A DNA stretch of 22,441 nucleotides from CAVWDI01 sp046259385 (GCA_046259385.1 JBJYWI010000095.1:1-22441), one strand, 5' to 3'. Positions 14,710-22,441 are shown, numbered from the stretch's first letter. Numbers and translations: made by a program. The notes: generated by a model from the sequence alone, not told the origin.

Positions 14710-15882
14710 ATGAAGACACCAAACCTTATCCTTTTGATTTTTGTTATCCTTCTCTTAATCGCTGGTGCCTGTTCGCCTGCCGGAACAGGGTCAGAACCAG
14801 GGGTTGAAGAGACCTCCCCTCCTGCGGAGATGGAGGAGCCCGAATCTGAACCAGCGGAAATGGGACAGGAAGCCGGAAACCCTAAAATCGAACTGACGGA
14901 CGCAAGCGGGAACAGCCTGAGTTTTGAGGCGAAACCGGAAAGAATCGCAGTCGCCGGCAAAGCGGGACAGCTTATTCTTCATTCAGCTTACCTTTTCCCG
15001 GAAGCAACCGATCAGATTGCTGCCATGGAACAGCGTCTACAAAAGGACATTTCGATGCTACCGCTGGTTGACCCGAATGTGGATGAAAAAATCCAGCTTG
15101 AAAAGGGTGCAGCGGCGGAGCAGATCGCGCCTGCCAAACCGGATGCAGTCCTGATGAAGACGTATATGGCTGAAGACCTCGGCGAACCCCTGGAGCAGCT
15201 CGGAATCCCGGTAGTTTACTTCGACCTTGAGACTCCCGAGCAGTTCACACGCGATATAAAGGTTCTCGGAGTTTTATTTGATGACCCTGAAAGAGCCGAT
15301 CAGATTCTAACTTTCTACCAGGGTAAATTGGATGAGGTTGAAGCCGGCATGGAAGGGTTGCAGATACAGGACAGACATCCTGTATTGTTAATCCAGTATG
15401 ACAATAAAGGCGGCGAGGTGGCGTTTAAAGTTCCTCCCACAGACTGGCTGCAGACGTTGATGGTTGAGCTGGCTGGCGGGGAACCAGTATGGGCGGAAGC
15501 GTCGGAAGCGGGGGGCTGGACGGTGGTCAATTTTGAACAGATCGCAGCCTGGAACCCTGAGATTATTATCCTTGTAAATTACTTTGGCGATCCGGGAGAG
15601 GTTGTGGATGAACTTAACCAGGACCCGAATTGGCAGGCTCTACAAGCCGTCCAGGGAGATAAGCTTTTCGCTTTCCCGGGCGACTTTTTGAGCTGGGACC
15701 AGCCCGACCCGCGCTGGATTCTGGGGTTGGAATGGCTTGCAAAGACCATCTATCCGGAGCGATTCGTGTCCCTGGATATGACAGAAGAAATTAAGAATTT
15801 TTACAGCGAGATGTATGGATTGGATGCGGAGAAGGTTGAGAATGAGGTACTTCCGCTGGTTACAGGAGATATCGGTAATTAG
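14710..15882 (+). CDS. FecB/BtuF-type ABC substrate-binding lipoprotein
   Basis: A 390-residue class III binding protein (PerBP_2 type) for an iron-siderophore-, cobalamin- or oxyanion-like ligand. ATG 14710 has AAGGAGA nine bases upstream. The signal sequence ends in the lipobox AGAC (Cys21), followed by an acidic Pro/Glu-rich linker to about residue 55. The binding domain begins ELTDASGNSLSFEAKPERIAV and includes KPDAVLMKTYMAEDLGEPLEQLGIPVVYF, with the long interdomain helix near LGVLFDDPERADQILTFYQGKLDEVEAGM. NPEIIILVNYF and FLSWDQPDPRWILGLEWLAKTIYPERF are typical C-lobe elements. It is followed by its permease after eight bases. The ligand is undetermined. Confidence 0.88.
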   Translation: MKTPNLILLIFVILLLIAGACSPAGTGSEPGVEETSPPAEMEEPESEPAEMGQEAGNPKIELTDASGNSLSFEAKPERIAVAGKAGQLILHSAYLFPEATDQIAAMEQRLQKDISMLPLVDPNVDEKIQLEKGAAAEQIAPAKPDAVLMKTYMAEDLGEPLEQLGIPVVYFDLETPEQFTRDIKVLGVLFDDPERADQILTFYQGKLDEVEAGMEGLQIQDRHPVLLIQYDNKGGEVAFKVPPTDWLQTLMVELAGGEPVWAEASEAGGWTVVNFEQIAAWNPEIIILVNYFGDPGEVVDELNQDPNWQALQAVQGDKLFAFPGDFLSWDQPDPRWILGLEWLAKTIYPERFVSLDMTEEIKNFYSEMYGLDAEKVENEVLPLVTGDIGN

Positions 15883-15890
15883 CTTGAAAT

Positions 15891-16910
15891 ATGGATCACC
15901 AGCTTAATCCTGCCAGGCAGCGCAAGCTGCGGACTGTGGGGTGGCTTGTCCTGATAGCAGGACTGCTGCTGGTATTCGGTCTTTCAATTTTCATCGGGCG
16001 CTACCCCCAGCCGTACTGGATGCCGCTCGAATTACTGGGGCAGGATGAGCTTGCCCTCCGGCTTGTGACCGCGCTGCGGCTTCCAAGGCTTCTGGCAGCC
16101 TTGATGCTGGGCGCCAGCCTGGGTGCGGCTGGCAATGTGCTCCAGATGGTATTCCGCAACCCGCTTGTGAGTCCGGGGATCCTGGGCGTCTCCCAGGGTG
16201 CCGGATTTGGGGCAGCCCTGGCAATCCTGACTTTGAGTTCCGGGGCCCTGGCAATTGAGTTTTCGGCATTTGTATTCGCCTGCTTGGGCCTGGCGCTTTC
16301 CTACCTGGTTGCCCGCCAATTGCGCTACGGCGGTTGGGTGCTACGCCTAATCCTGTCCGGGATCGCGGTCTCGGCGCTGTTTTCAGCTGGGATCGGGCTG
16401 ATCAAGTACCTGGCTGACCCGCTGACCCAGCTGCCTGAAATAACCTTCTGGCTTCTGGGCGGGCTGTGGGGCGTGACTTGGCGGGATGTTCTCCTGATGA
16501 CCCCGTTTGTCGTGATTGGGCTGCTGGTTGTGTTCCTGATGCGCTGGCGGTTGAACCTGCTTGCCCTGAGCGAAGAGACCGCATTTTCGCTGGGTTCCCG
16601 GATTGGGCGCGAGCGGACGCTGCTGCTGGTTAGTTCTGTGGCGGCAATCGCGGCGGTGACCGCAGTTGCCGGGGTGATAGGCTGGGTTGGGTTGATTATC
16701 CCCCACATCGCCCGGCGCTTATTCGGGGCGAGCGCCCAGGGCACCATACCTGCTTCGATCCTGATCGGCGGTGCATTTGTCATATTTTGCGACACGGTTG
16801 CGCGCTCACTACTGGCAGGAGAAATACCGCTCGGCATTATCACCTCCCTGCTGGGGGCCTTGATTTTCATCCTGCTGATGGTTTCGGTCGGCGCCAGGTG
16901 GAAGCCATGA
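15891..16910 (+). CDS. FecCD/BtuC-family ABC permease
   Basis: A 339-residue membrane permease with about nine or ten hydrophobic segments. Family signatures are RLPRLLAALMLGASLGAAG (R-L-P-R start of the conserved helix), FRNPLVSPGILGVSQGAGFGAAL, and the coupling region GLIIPHIARRLFG followed by IPLGIITSLLGALIFI near the C-terminus. It forms the homodimeric channel used for iron chelates, haem, cobalamin or molybdate. The start has no good ribosome binding site and lies eight bases after the binding-protein stop, so it is probably translated by coupling. It overlaps the ATPase start by four bases (ATGA). Confidence 0.93.
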   Translation: MDHQLNPARQRKLRTVGWLVLIAGLLLVFGLSIFIGRYPQPYWMPLELLGQDELALRLVTALRLPRLLAALMLGASLGAAGNVLQMVFRNPLVSPGILGVSQGAGFGAALAILTLSSGALAIEFSAFVFACLGLALSYLVARQLRYGGWVLRLILSGIAVSALFSAGIGLIKYLADPLTQLPEITFWLLGGLWGVTWRDVLLMTPFVVIGLLVVFLMRWRLNLLALSEETAFSLGSRIGRERTLLLVSSVAAIAAVTAVAGVIGWVGLIIPHIARRLFGASAQGTIPASILIGGAFVIFCDTVARSLLAGEIPLGIITSLLGALIFILLMVSVGARWKP

Positions 16911-17695
16911 AAGAAGCGCTGATTTCGATCCGGGACCTGGAATTTTCTTACAACGGCGACCACCGAAAGGTTCTCCACGGGATGACCCTGGACCTGCCGG
17001 CGGGATCGATCACAGCCATCCTGGGCCCGAACGGTGCTGGAAAGTCAACCCTAGTGCATATCCTGCTGGGGATACTCAGACCGGCAGGGGGACGGGTTTC
17101 GATCCACGGGAAGGACATCCAGGATTACACCCGGCGTGAGTTGAGCCACCTGATCGCGTTTGTCCCACAAAGCGAGTACACTGCCTTTGATTTCAGCGTG
17201 CTTGACTACGTGATGATGGGACGCGCCCCTCATATCGGGTTTCTACAAATGCCGACAAGTGAGGATGCCGAGATCACACTGCAGCACCTTGAAAACCTGG
17301 GACTGACTCACCTGGCGCGGCGCTCCGTGCTGGAACTGAGTGGAGGCGAGCACCAGCTGGTTCTAATTGCACGCGCACTGGCGCAGGAACCGGAGATGCT
17401 GCTCCTGGACGAGCCCACAACCCACCTTGACCTGAGCAACCAGGGAAGGATCCTCAATACCCTGACCAAGCTGGCAGAAGAGGGTACAACTGTGGTGTAT
17501 ACAACCCACAGCCCGGATTCAGCTGCCAGGACCGCAGAGTACCTTGTGATGATGAAAGAAGGCCAGGTACTTTCAAGCGGTGATGTGAATTCTGTGCTCA
17601 GTGCAGAGAACCTGACCAGGACGTACGGGGTGCCTGTGCGGGTGGTGCAGGTTGATGGGTATCCGGTTGTGCTGTTGGAATCCCGGGAATCATGA
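16907..17695 (+). CDS. FecE/BtuD-type ABC transporter ATPase
   Basis: A 262-residue ATPase. Walker A GPNGAGKST (40-48), Q-loop at Q88 (FVPQSEYTAF), the family-typical VLDYVMMGRAPH, signature LSGGE (144-148), Walker B MLLLDEPTTHLD (164-175) and switch histidine H201. The start at 16907 overlaps the permease stop; an earlier in-frame ATG at 16787 lies inside the permease and is rejected. The C-terminus overlaps the next gene by ATGA, so binding protein, permease, ATPase and NTPase form one tight operon. Confidence 0.95.
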   Translation: MKEALISIRDLEFSYNGDHRKVLHGMTLDLPAGSITAILGPNGAGKSTLVHILLGILRPAGGRVSIHGKDIQDYTRRELSHLIAFVPQSEYTAFDFSVLDYVMMGRAPHIGFLQMPTSEDAEITLQHLENLGLTHLARRSVLELSGGEHQLVLIARALAQEPEMLLLDEPTTHLDLSNQGRILNTLTKLAEEGTTVVYTTHSPDSAARTAEYLVMMKEGQVLSSGDVNSVLSAENLTRTYGVPVRVVQVDGYPVVLLESRES

Positions 17696-18231
17696 AGGGG
17701 GAAGGTAAGATTTTTCTAGTAAGTGGGGAGGTTGAAAGCGGAAAATCCAGATTCTGCCGCCAGGCTGCGGCTGCTTTAAAGGAGAGAGGTTGGGGTACAG
17801 CCGGTCTGCTTTCCCCGGCGGTCTTTGAGGGGAAACGCAAAGTTGCAATTGACGCTCTCGACCTGCGCAACGAGGTTAGGCGCCGGCTGGCGGAATTAAC
17901 CGAGCCTGAATCTCCAAGGGAGGGGATACAAACAAACCGCTGGCGATTTTCTCCTGGCACTATAATCTGGTGCAACCAGGTTCTAGAGGCAGCCGTGCCC
18001 TGCGACTTGCTGGTGGTAGATGAACTCGGACCGCTCGAGTTTGAGCGAAATGAAGGCTTGCTTTCGGGTTTTGATGCAGTAGATTCTAGATTGTACCGGG
18101 TATCTTTGACCGTGGTGCGCCCTTCTCTGCTGGAAAATGCAATCGAGCGCTGGCCTGCGGCGGAGACATTGACAATTAAGCGACTATCCGATACCTCAAA
18201 AATCGTTCGCGATTGGGTGGAAAGAATTTGA
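17692..18231 (+). CDS. THEP1-type nucleoside-triphosphatase (NTPase_1 family)
   Basis: A 179-residue P-loop protein: Walker A GEVESGKS (12-19) with the acidic first positions seen in THEP1/NTPase_1 proteins, and Walker B LLVVDELGPLEF (106-117) with the D110-E111 pair followed by GPLE, the family hallmark. A segment GLLSPAVFEGKRKVAIDALDL is also typical. Family members hydrolyse nucleoside triphosphates or act as nucleotide kinases; the physiological substrate is unclear. The start lies in an ATGA overlap with the transporter ATPase, which implies co-translation and a role tied to the imported ligand, for example processing it into a cofactor. That role is inference. Confidence 0.82.
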   Translation: MKGEGKIFLVSGEVESGKSRFCRQAAAALKERGWGTAGLLSPAVFEGKRKVAIDALDLRNEVRRRLAELTEPESPREGIQTNRWRFSPGTIIWCNQVLEAAVPCDLLVVDELGPLEFERNEGLLSGFDAVDSRLYRVSLTVVRPSLLENAIERWPAAETLTIKRLSDTSKIVRDWVERI

Positions 18232-18243
18232 ATGCGGACAAAA

Positions 18244-18249
18244 TATAAT
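18244..18249 (+). promoter_or_regulatory. Possible -10 box for the CPBP gene
   Basis: A perfect TATAAT 41 bases before the CPBP start. No convincing -35 element is seen at normal spacing (position matches AAAGAA), so this may need an activator or be fortuitous. Confidence 0.35.
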
Positions 18250-18290
18250 CACGATTGTTAGACTCCAATTTACCAGTTTGGAGAGAGGCT

Positions 18291-18896
18291 ATGACCCGAA
18301 AACAAAAGATCTTGATTTTATCGTCCCCATTTGTTCTAGGGAGCATGTATCCCGTCTTTCAAATCCTGGCAGCAGTGGTTGGTGAAACGCTGGGATGGTA
18401 CCTCGGTCTGGTAATTTACTGGATCCTGTGGGGTGGGCTGTTCTCCTTGTGGATGGTCGATAAGGAAAAAATAATTAACCTGATAAAACCTCAAAAATTA
18501 AACAGGCAGGTGCTGTTTCTGGTCGTGATCCCATTAATTCTGGCTGGCTTATTCAGATTCCTTACAGGCACAGTCTACGAAAAGCACAGCTTTTGGGTAT
18601 TATTAATGCTTTTGTCGACCAGCCTGGGCAATGGTTTTTTTGAAGAGGTATTATGGCGGGGCGTCTTTTTGGTCCAGTTTCCGGAAAAGCTGTTCTTTAG
18701 AATCGTCTGGTCGAGTATCTGGTTTGGACTCTGGCATATTGCACCCGGTTCAGTGTCATTAAACAACAATCCAACCGGTCTTGTGATCGGAGCCCTCTTT
18801 TTTGGTTTTTACTTGAGCTACCTGGCGAACAAGACCGGGACAATCTGGTGGTCGATGGTAGCGCATGTCCTGGGAGGGCTAGTCATAGTTCTTTAA
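18291..18896 (+). CDS. CPBP-family intramembrane protease-like protein
   Basis: A 201-residue membrane protein with about six hydrophobic segments. CPBP (Abi/CaaX-protease-like) motifs: EEVLWRGVF with E118, E119 and R123, WFGLWHIAPG with H149, and AHVLGG with H192. The usual Asn four residues after the last His is Gly196 here. The two glutamates and two histidines expected to hold the catalytic metal or water are present, so activity is possible. The start at 18291 has GGAGAGAGG just upstream; a TTG at 18255 is rejected. The substrate is unknown. It stands alone between the transporter operon and the phosphatase gene. Confidence 0.82.
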   Translation: MTRKQKILILSSPFVLGSMYPVFQILAAVVGETLGWYLGLVIYWILWGGLFSLWMVDKEKIINLIKPQKLNRQVLFLVVIPLILAGLFRFLTGTVYEKHSFWVLLMLLSTSLGNGFFEEVLWRGVFLVQFPEKLFFRIVWSSIWFGLWHIAPGSVSLNNNPTGLVIGALFFGFYLSYLANKTGTIWWSMVAHVLGGLVIVL

Positions 18897-18953
18897 CCAG
18901 ATAAATTTCTGAACTGCTGGATTTGAAATTTGATTTTAGATTGGTTTTTTGGG

Positions 18954-18981
18954 TTGTTTTACAGCCCGGTTGTGGGATAAT
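18954..18981 (+). promoter_or_regulatory. Promoter for the phosphatase gene, implying a leaderless mRNA
   Basis: TTGTTT (18954-18959), a 16-base spacer and GATAAT (18976-18981). Transcription would start about 18988, within a few bases of ATG 18992, and no Shine-Dalgarno precedes that ATG. The mRNA is therefore predicted to be leaderless or nearly so. Confidence 0.55.
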
Positions 18982-18991
18982 ACACCCCGAA

Positions 18992-20629
18992 ATGGACATA
19001 CTAAACCAATTTGCATACACGATCGATATAAAAGAAAGCGGTGTAATTGACCATGTACGCGAATACATGGAATGGCAGGCTGGGGGAGAGAACGCTTTTA
19101 TACCCGGCGTTGATGATGATGTCCACCTGCGGACGTACCTGCTGGAGCTTAACCATCAGGGGTTAAGCCCGGTATCCCAACGACAGCGTCTCAATTCGAT
19201 TTTAAAATTTTACCGCTGGGCGAAAGAGGCAGGGCTGATTGAAAACACCCCTGATTATTATTTCAGCATTGAACGACCTTCATTAACTCCTGAACAAATC
19301 CGGCGAAGGGATGAAATTTTTGATGGAAGCGAAGAACAGCGCGAGATCGCCAGGTTGAATGTTCTGAACAAACTGGCGGTGGAACTTAACCATGCTAACG
19401 ATATCCAGAAGACGCTGGATATCAGCCTGGAAGCAATTGTCTCAACCCTTGGGCTGGAAACCGCCTGGTTTTTTTTGCTGCCGGAGGCGGGCTCCAAATT
19501 TTATTCCGAGACGAACCCTCCGCCGCATGATTTTGCCTTGGCAGCAAAGCTTGGTTTACCGCCCGGACTGGAACGGGATGACTGCATGTACCTGACACAA
19601 CCTGGAGACTGCCACTGCCAGGCGATCATGCGGGCAGGGCAGATGCGCCGGGCGGTTAATATTGTCGAGTGCACCAGACTGGAGGAGTCAGCCGAAGCGG
19701 AAGGCGACAACCAAGGTCTTCTGTTCCACGCAAGTGTCCCTATTATTGCCGGCGACCAGACACTAGGAATGATCAATGTGGCGACTGAGGAGTGGCAGTT
19801 CCTCACTGCTTCTGATCTGCAGCTGCTATCCACTATTGGCGCCCAGGTCGCTGTGGCGCTTGAACGAAGCCGTTTATTCGAGGAGAGCAACCGCCAGCGC
19901 GAACGCCTTGAACGCGAGCTCCAGCTGGCTCATATTGTCCAGACCAGCCTGCTCCCGCAAACCCTTCCGGAGATACCTGGTTACAGCCTGGCGGCGGACT
20001 GGTGTGCAGCGCGGGAGATGGCGGGCGATTTTTACGATGTTTTTAAACTGCCGGGCGACCGCTGGGGGATTATCGTGGCGGACGTGAGCGATAAAGGCGC
20101 CCCGGCTGCCATGTATATGGCAATGACCCGCAGTTTAATCCGGGCTCAGATTGAAATCAATCCGAACCCGGCTGACACGCTCAAGGAGGTCAACCGCCAT
20201 CTTAACGCCTATTCGAACTCTGGCATGTTTGTAAGCCTGTTCTATACAGTCCTGGACGTAAAGAGAAGCATGCTGATTTATTCAAGCGCCGGGCACAACC
20301 CGCCGTTGTTACGCCGCACATCCGGGGATGTGGAAGAAATACTCCCGACCGGTCCGGTGCTCGGTGTTCTGGATGAGATCGAAATTTTATACGAATCGAT
20401 TTCACTACACCCGGGAGATACCCTGTTCATTTACACAGATGGCGTGACGGATGCATTAAACCGGCAGGGTGAAGAATTTGGGCTCGAACGGCTGCTGGGG
20501 ATGATAAAAAATTTGCCGGTATCAAGCGCAAAAACCCAGATGAATATTTTAAAGGAAGAACGGACCGCTTTTATCGGCGATGCGCCTTCCTTTGACGATA
20601 TCACCTGTTTTGTCCTCACCCGAGAATAA
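18992..20629 (+). CDS. SpoIIE/PP2C-type phosphatase with integrase-like N-terminal domain and GAF domain
   Basis: A 545-residue signalling protein. Residues 15-87 resemble the SAM-like core-binding domain of tyrosine recombinases (LRTYLLELNHQGLSPVSQRQ then LNSILKFYRWAKEAGLIENTP) without any catalytic recombinase domain. Residues 122-295 are a GAF domain, including CHCQAIMRAGQMRRAVNI. A coiled-coil linker (295-318) leads into LLPQTLPEIPGYSLAADW and a SpoIIE/RsbU-type PP2C domain (330-543). Metal-binding acids are present: GDFYD (D346, D349), DVSDKG (D364, D367), YTDG (D483) and DDIT (D535, D536), so it should be active. It probably dephosphorylates an anti-anti-sigma (STAS) partner, but no partner gene lies nearby. 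ATG 18992 is chosen from the promoter position; a TTG at 18923 would precede the promoter. Confidence 0.9.
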   Translation: MDILNQFAYTIDIKESGVIDHVREYMEWQAGGENAFIPGVDDDVHLRTYLLELNHQGLSPVSQRQRLNSILKFYRWAKEAGLIENTPDYYFSIERPSLTPEQIRRRDEIFDGSEEQREIARLNVLNKLAVELNHANDIQKTLDISLEAIVSTLGLETAWFFLLPEAGSKFYSETNPPPHDFALAAKLGLPPGLERDDCMYLTQPGDCHCQAIMRAGQMRRAVNIVECTRLEESAEAEGDNQGLLFHASVPIIAGDQTLGMINVATEEWQFLTASDLQLLSTIGAQVAVALERSRLFEESNRQRERLERELQLAHIVQTSLLPQTLPEIPGYSLAADWCAAREMAGDFYDVFKLPGDRWGIIVADVSDKGAPAAMYMAMTRSLIRAQIEINPNPADTLKEVNRHLNAYSNSGMFVSLFYTVLDVKRSMLIYSSAGHNPPLLRRTSGDVEEILPTGPVLGVLDEIEILYESISLHPGDTLFIYTDGVTDALNRQGEEFGLERLLGMIKNLPVSSAKTQMNILKEERTAFIGDAPSFDDITCFVLTRE

Positions 20630-20814
20630 AATATTCTTGCTGTAAATAAAAATTTGTGAGTCTTTAGTTCTAACGCTTGGAGCAATACCAGACAGACTGG
20701 TTATCAGCTGCGAAACCGAATCCGTACATCATAAGCAGTCCAAATGATCAATTCTTGAATCTTGATCCCGATTGGTTTCCATTAATAAAAACCATTTAGC
20801 TTATTGAAAGAAAC

Positions 20815-20832
20815 CAACTTCTGTAGAAGTTG
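20815..20832. repeat. Hairpin in AT-rich intergenic region
   Basis: CAACTTC, loop TGTA, GAAGTTG: a seven-base perfect stem without a T-tract on the plus strand, in the 270-base gap between the phosphatase and the membrane protein genes. No other feature was found in that gap beyond a weak AGAATA/TATTCT dyad at the phosphatase stop. Confidence 0.3.
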
Positions 20833-20899
20833 AGATCCTGGATTGAATTCTACTTCAGGCTTACTTTTTGGATTAATTAAAAATTACCAATAGGTATTC

Positions 20900-21385
20900 T
20901 CATTTAGGTCCCCAATCATTTTTATAATCATCTCGCAGAATAAGGAAATCTGCATGTAGACCGCGCGCCTTAATCCAACCAGAAACAACAATTAGCAGCA
21001 AACTGAAAGAAATTATTGTCAGCAAAAAGTTGTCGGTAAGTACAATACCTGCCCATGTACTGTTTAGTAGCAATAGAAAAATGTAATCATGCCGCTCGTT
21101 AGATTCACGTAAAAGACAAATTAATCCTGAAATTATGCTGAGAAGACAAGTGAAAATTGAGCCAATGCCTACAAACGCGCAAGTTTCTTTGCCAGTCAGA
21201 TAAATGCATTCATATTGCCTGTTTAATAGAAACCTGAACAATACTGCTGATAAAACCAAAAAGAAAGTAATGGCGGTCGCTTGACGCTGAATTTTCTTAA
21301 AAACTTTCCCCCAATAACGTATCAACAAAGCCAAGATGATGGGTAAAGTAATCGCTATTAGGGTCAAAGAATTTTCAAAACTCAT
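20900..21385 (-). CDS. Orphan integral membrane protein, function unknown
   Basis: A 161-residue protein I do not recognise. It has about five hydrophobic segments (near residues 5-23, 36-54, 70-92, 101-118, 119-138) and a soluble, charged C-terminus (ILRDDYKNDWGPK). Two cysteines (Cys60 and Cys69) flank a predicted external loop and could pair. No ribosome binding site is evident before ATG 21385. Base composition is more AT-rich than the surrounding genes, suggesting acquisition or weak selection. No partner gene is adjacent. Confidence 0.6.
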   Translation of the reverse strand: MSFENSLTLIAITLPIILALLIRYWGKVFKKIQRQATAITFFLVLSAVLFRFLLNRQYECIYLTGKETCAFVGIGSIFTCLLSIISGLICLLRESNERHDYIFLLLLNSTWAGIVLTDNFLLTIISFSLLLIVVSGWIKARGLHADFLILRDDYKNDWGPK

Positions 21386-21983
21386 TTTCGTGTAAAATTA
21401 CGGGCAAATCCATAAAAAGTTTAAAATTTTCGCTGGACCAATACATTTCATGAGGAATAAAGATTGCGGAAGTTCAACAAACAAATAGTGATATGGCTGA
21501 CCGCCTACGACGAAGGATTTTTGGCATGTATGTTGATTATCAGCAATTCTATTTGAATAAGAATTTATTTAAAGGTATTATATTCCGTTCAGGGCGTTTG
21601 CAGCATATGCCTTCTGCGCGCCTATGTGACAATTGGCTACAGTGCCTTGGCTTAAAGGCATACCCAGCTATTCGTAAATGTTATACCTGGATAAATACCC
21701 GCAAAAAGCATTTCTGAATAACGGGCTGGCATAGTCAAACCTGACCGGTGTGATAGCTGCGATCCTGGCTGTCAATTTTTTAGCGCCGTTTTTTCTAGAA
21801 GTTCTGATAATCATCTGCAATACAGTGCTGGGTTCAACCTGTCAATTACTGCCCCAGGTCTGTTTGTAAACCTGCAAGCTTGGTCTGTTTAGGTAGAGAA
21901 AGACTCAGATGCTTCAGAGAATAGCCGCCAGGTTAAAGCCAGCATCCGAGGAACCCTTTGAAAATTCAGGAGGACAAAGTCTC
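21386..21983. other. 600-base stretch without a supported gene; degraded coding traces
   Basis: A 74-codon open frame (21493-21717, plus) has no ribosome binding site and no recognisable family. In another plus frame, an ATG at 21678 leads through YLDKYPQKAFLNNGLA, a TAG at 21732-21734, then a hydrophobic run GVIAAILAVNFLAPFFLEVL to TAA at 21867-21869. This may be a remnant of a membrane-protein gene broken by a stop. Nothing else was seen. Confidence 0.4.
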
Positions 21984-22370
21984 ATGAAAACAGAGAACAT
22001 ATCAAATAAACAAATAAAAGAAATCAGTCAAAGGAAGAAAGTCCACCCTTTATATCGGGCGTTATTCTTGGATGTGCTCTTCAACAAACGCACACGGTCG
22101 ATATTCGTGTACGCTGTATTCATGATTGTGATTGGTACTGCTTTGTATCACTGGCTTGAAGGCTGGGGTTGGCTGGATGCGCTTTATTTCGTGGTTATTA
22201 CCCTAACAACCATCGGTTACGGTGATTTCACACCAACCCAGCCGGTCACGAAACTGATAACCATCTTTTACGGTTTGAACGGGATCATCCTGCTGTTGAT
22301 GCTCTTCGATGTAGTCCGGACCCTGCGCGGCTGGGATCTAAAACAAAAAACTAGTAATGAGCAAAGTTGA
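21984..22370 (+). CDS. Two-TM potassium channel (Ion_trans_2/KcsA-like)
   Basis: A 128-residue minimal potassium channel. A basic N-terminal stretch precedes TM1 (about 39-58), the pore helix and selectivity filter TTIGYGDF (75-82) and TM2 (about 91-112), then a short polar tail. The canonical TxGYGD filter indicates K+ selectivity. There is no regulatory RCK/TrkA-N domain, so gating must be intrinsic or through a separate protein. ATG 21984 is preferred because AGGAGG lies ten bases upstream; an earlier in-frame ATG at 21909 would add 25 residues and place that motif within the coding region. Confidence 0.88.
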   Translation: MKTENISNKQIKEISQRKKVHPLYRALFLDVLFNKRTRSIFVYAVFMIVIGTALYHWLEGWGWLDALYFVVITLTTIGYGDFTPTQPVTKLITIFYGLNGIILLLMLFDVVRTLRGWDLKQKTSNEQS

Positions 22371-22441
22371 AAACAATTTTACCTGGTTTACATAGCCTGA
22401 TAGGTTTAGGAAAATTCTATTTCAACTGAGCAGAGTATAAT
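22371..22441. other. Window end, no gene
   Basis: The last 71 bases hold no gene. The window ends in TATAAT (22436-22441), which could be the -10 box of a gene outside the window; no clear -35 element accompanies it. Confidence 0.3.

Noticed and set aside
16787..16906. Upstream ATG for the importer ATPase
   Set aside because: It lies entirely inside the permease in another frame; ATG 16907 overlaps the permease stop and yields a standard ABC N-terminus.
21493..21717. 74-codon ORF before the potassium channel
   Set aside because: No ribosome binding site and no recognisable motif; kept only as part of the degraded stretch.
1..22441. CRISPR arrays, tRNA or rRNA genes, insertion sequences
   Set aside because: No regularly spaced repeats, no tRNA-like T-loop/anticodon arrangement in intergenic DNA and no transposase-like protein were seen.

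Overview
The window (about 22.4 kb, moderate GC) reads as chromosomal DNA of a free-living bacterium. Lipobox-bearing binding proteins, a PadR regulator, a THEP1-type NTPase, a GAF-SpoIIE phosphatase and a split glutamate-synthase-like operon together suggest a Chloroflexota/Anaerolineae-type organism. That assignment is an inference from gene style; there is no rRNA or other marker here.

Layout. 1-1017: 3' part of a flavodoxin-fold oxidoreductase, cut by the window edge. 1318-2311: two decaying genes, an NAD-dependent epimerase fragment with an in-frame TGA and a ClbS/DinB-like gene with a one-base frameshift. 2333-2633: a consensus promoter, a short Ile-containing ORF and a strong terminator, lying ahead of a complete branched-chain-amino-acid-type ABC operon (2790-7847: binding lipoprotein, LivH, LivM, LivG, LivF). 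7822-13720, minus strand: an operon of two FMN-domain glutamate-synthase-like proteins, a fused glutamine amidotransferase/GXGXG protein and, last, a flavodoxin. 14153-18231: a PadR regulator followed by a FecCD/BtuC-type ABC importer and a coupled NTPase. 18291-20629: a CPBP-family membrane protein and a phosphatase with a tyrosine-recombinase-like N-terminal domain fused to GAF and SpoIIE/PP2C. 20630-21983: AT-rich, poorly coding DNA with one orphan membrane protein. 21984-22370: a small two-TM potassium channel.

The most striking element is in the divergent intergenic region 13721-14152. On the minus strand, a good promoter is followed by a 24-codon leader peptide containing QQQQQSQQ, then by two mutually exclusive RNA helices: a 10-bp antiterminator and a terminator with a U-tract. 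All of this precedes the glutamine-amidotransferase-type operon. The geometry is that of classical ribosome-mediated transcription attenuation, with glutamine as the sensed amino acid. It links a regulatory input (charged tRNA-Gln) to an operon whose last large gene carries a glutamine-hydrolysing domain.

How the parts work together. The GATase/GXGXG protein should release ammonia from glutamine. The FMN/Fe-S protein should add it to a 2-oxoacid. With no GltD-like NAD(P)H subunit present, the flavodoxin encoded 82 bp downstream is a plausible electron donor. The opposite face of the intergenic region carries the PadR gene, whose presumptive operator overlaps its own transcription start.
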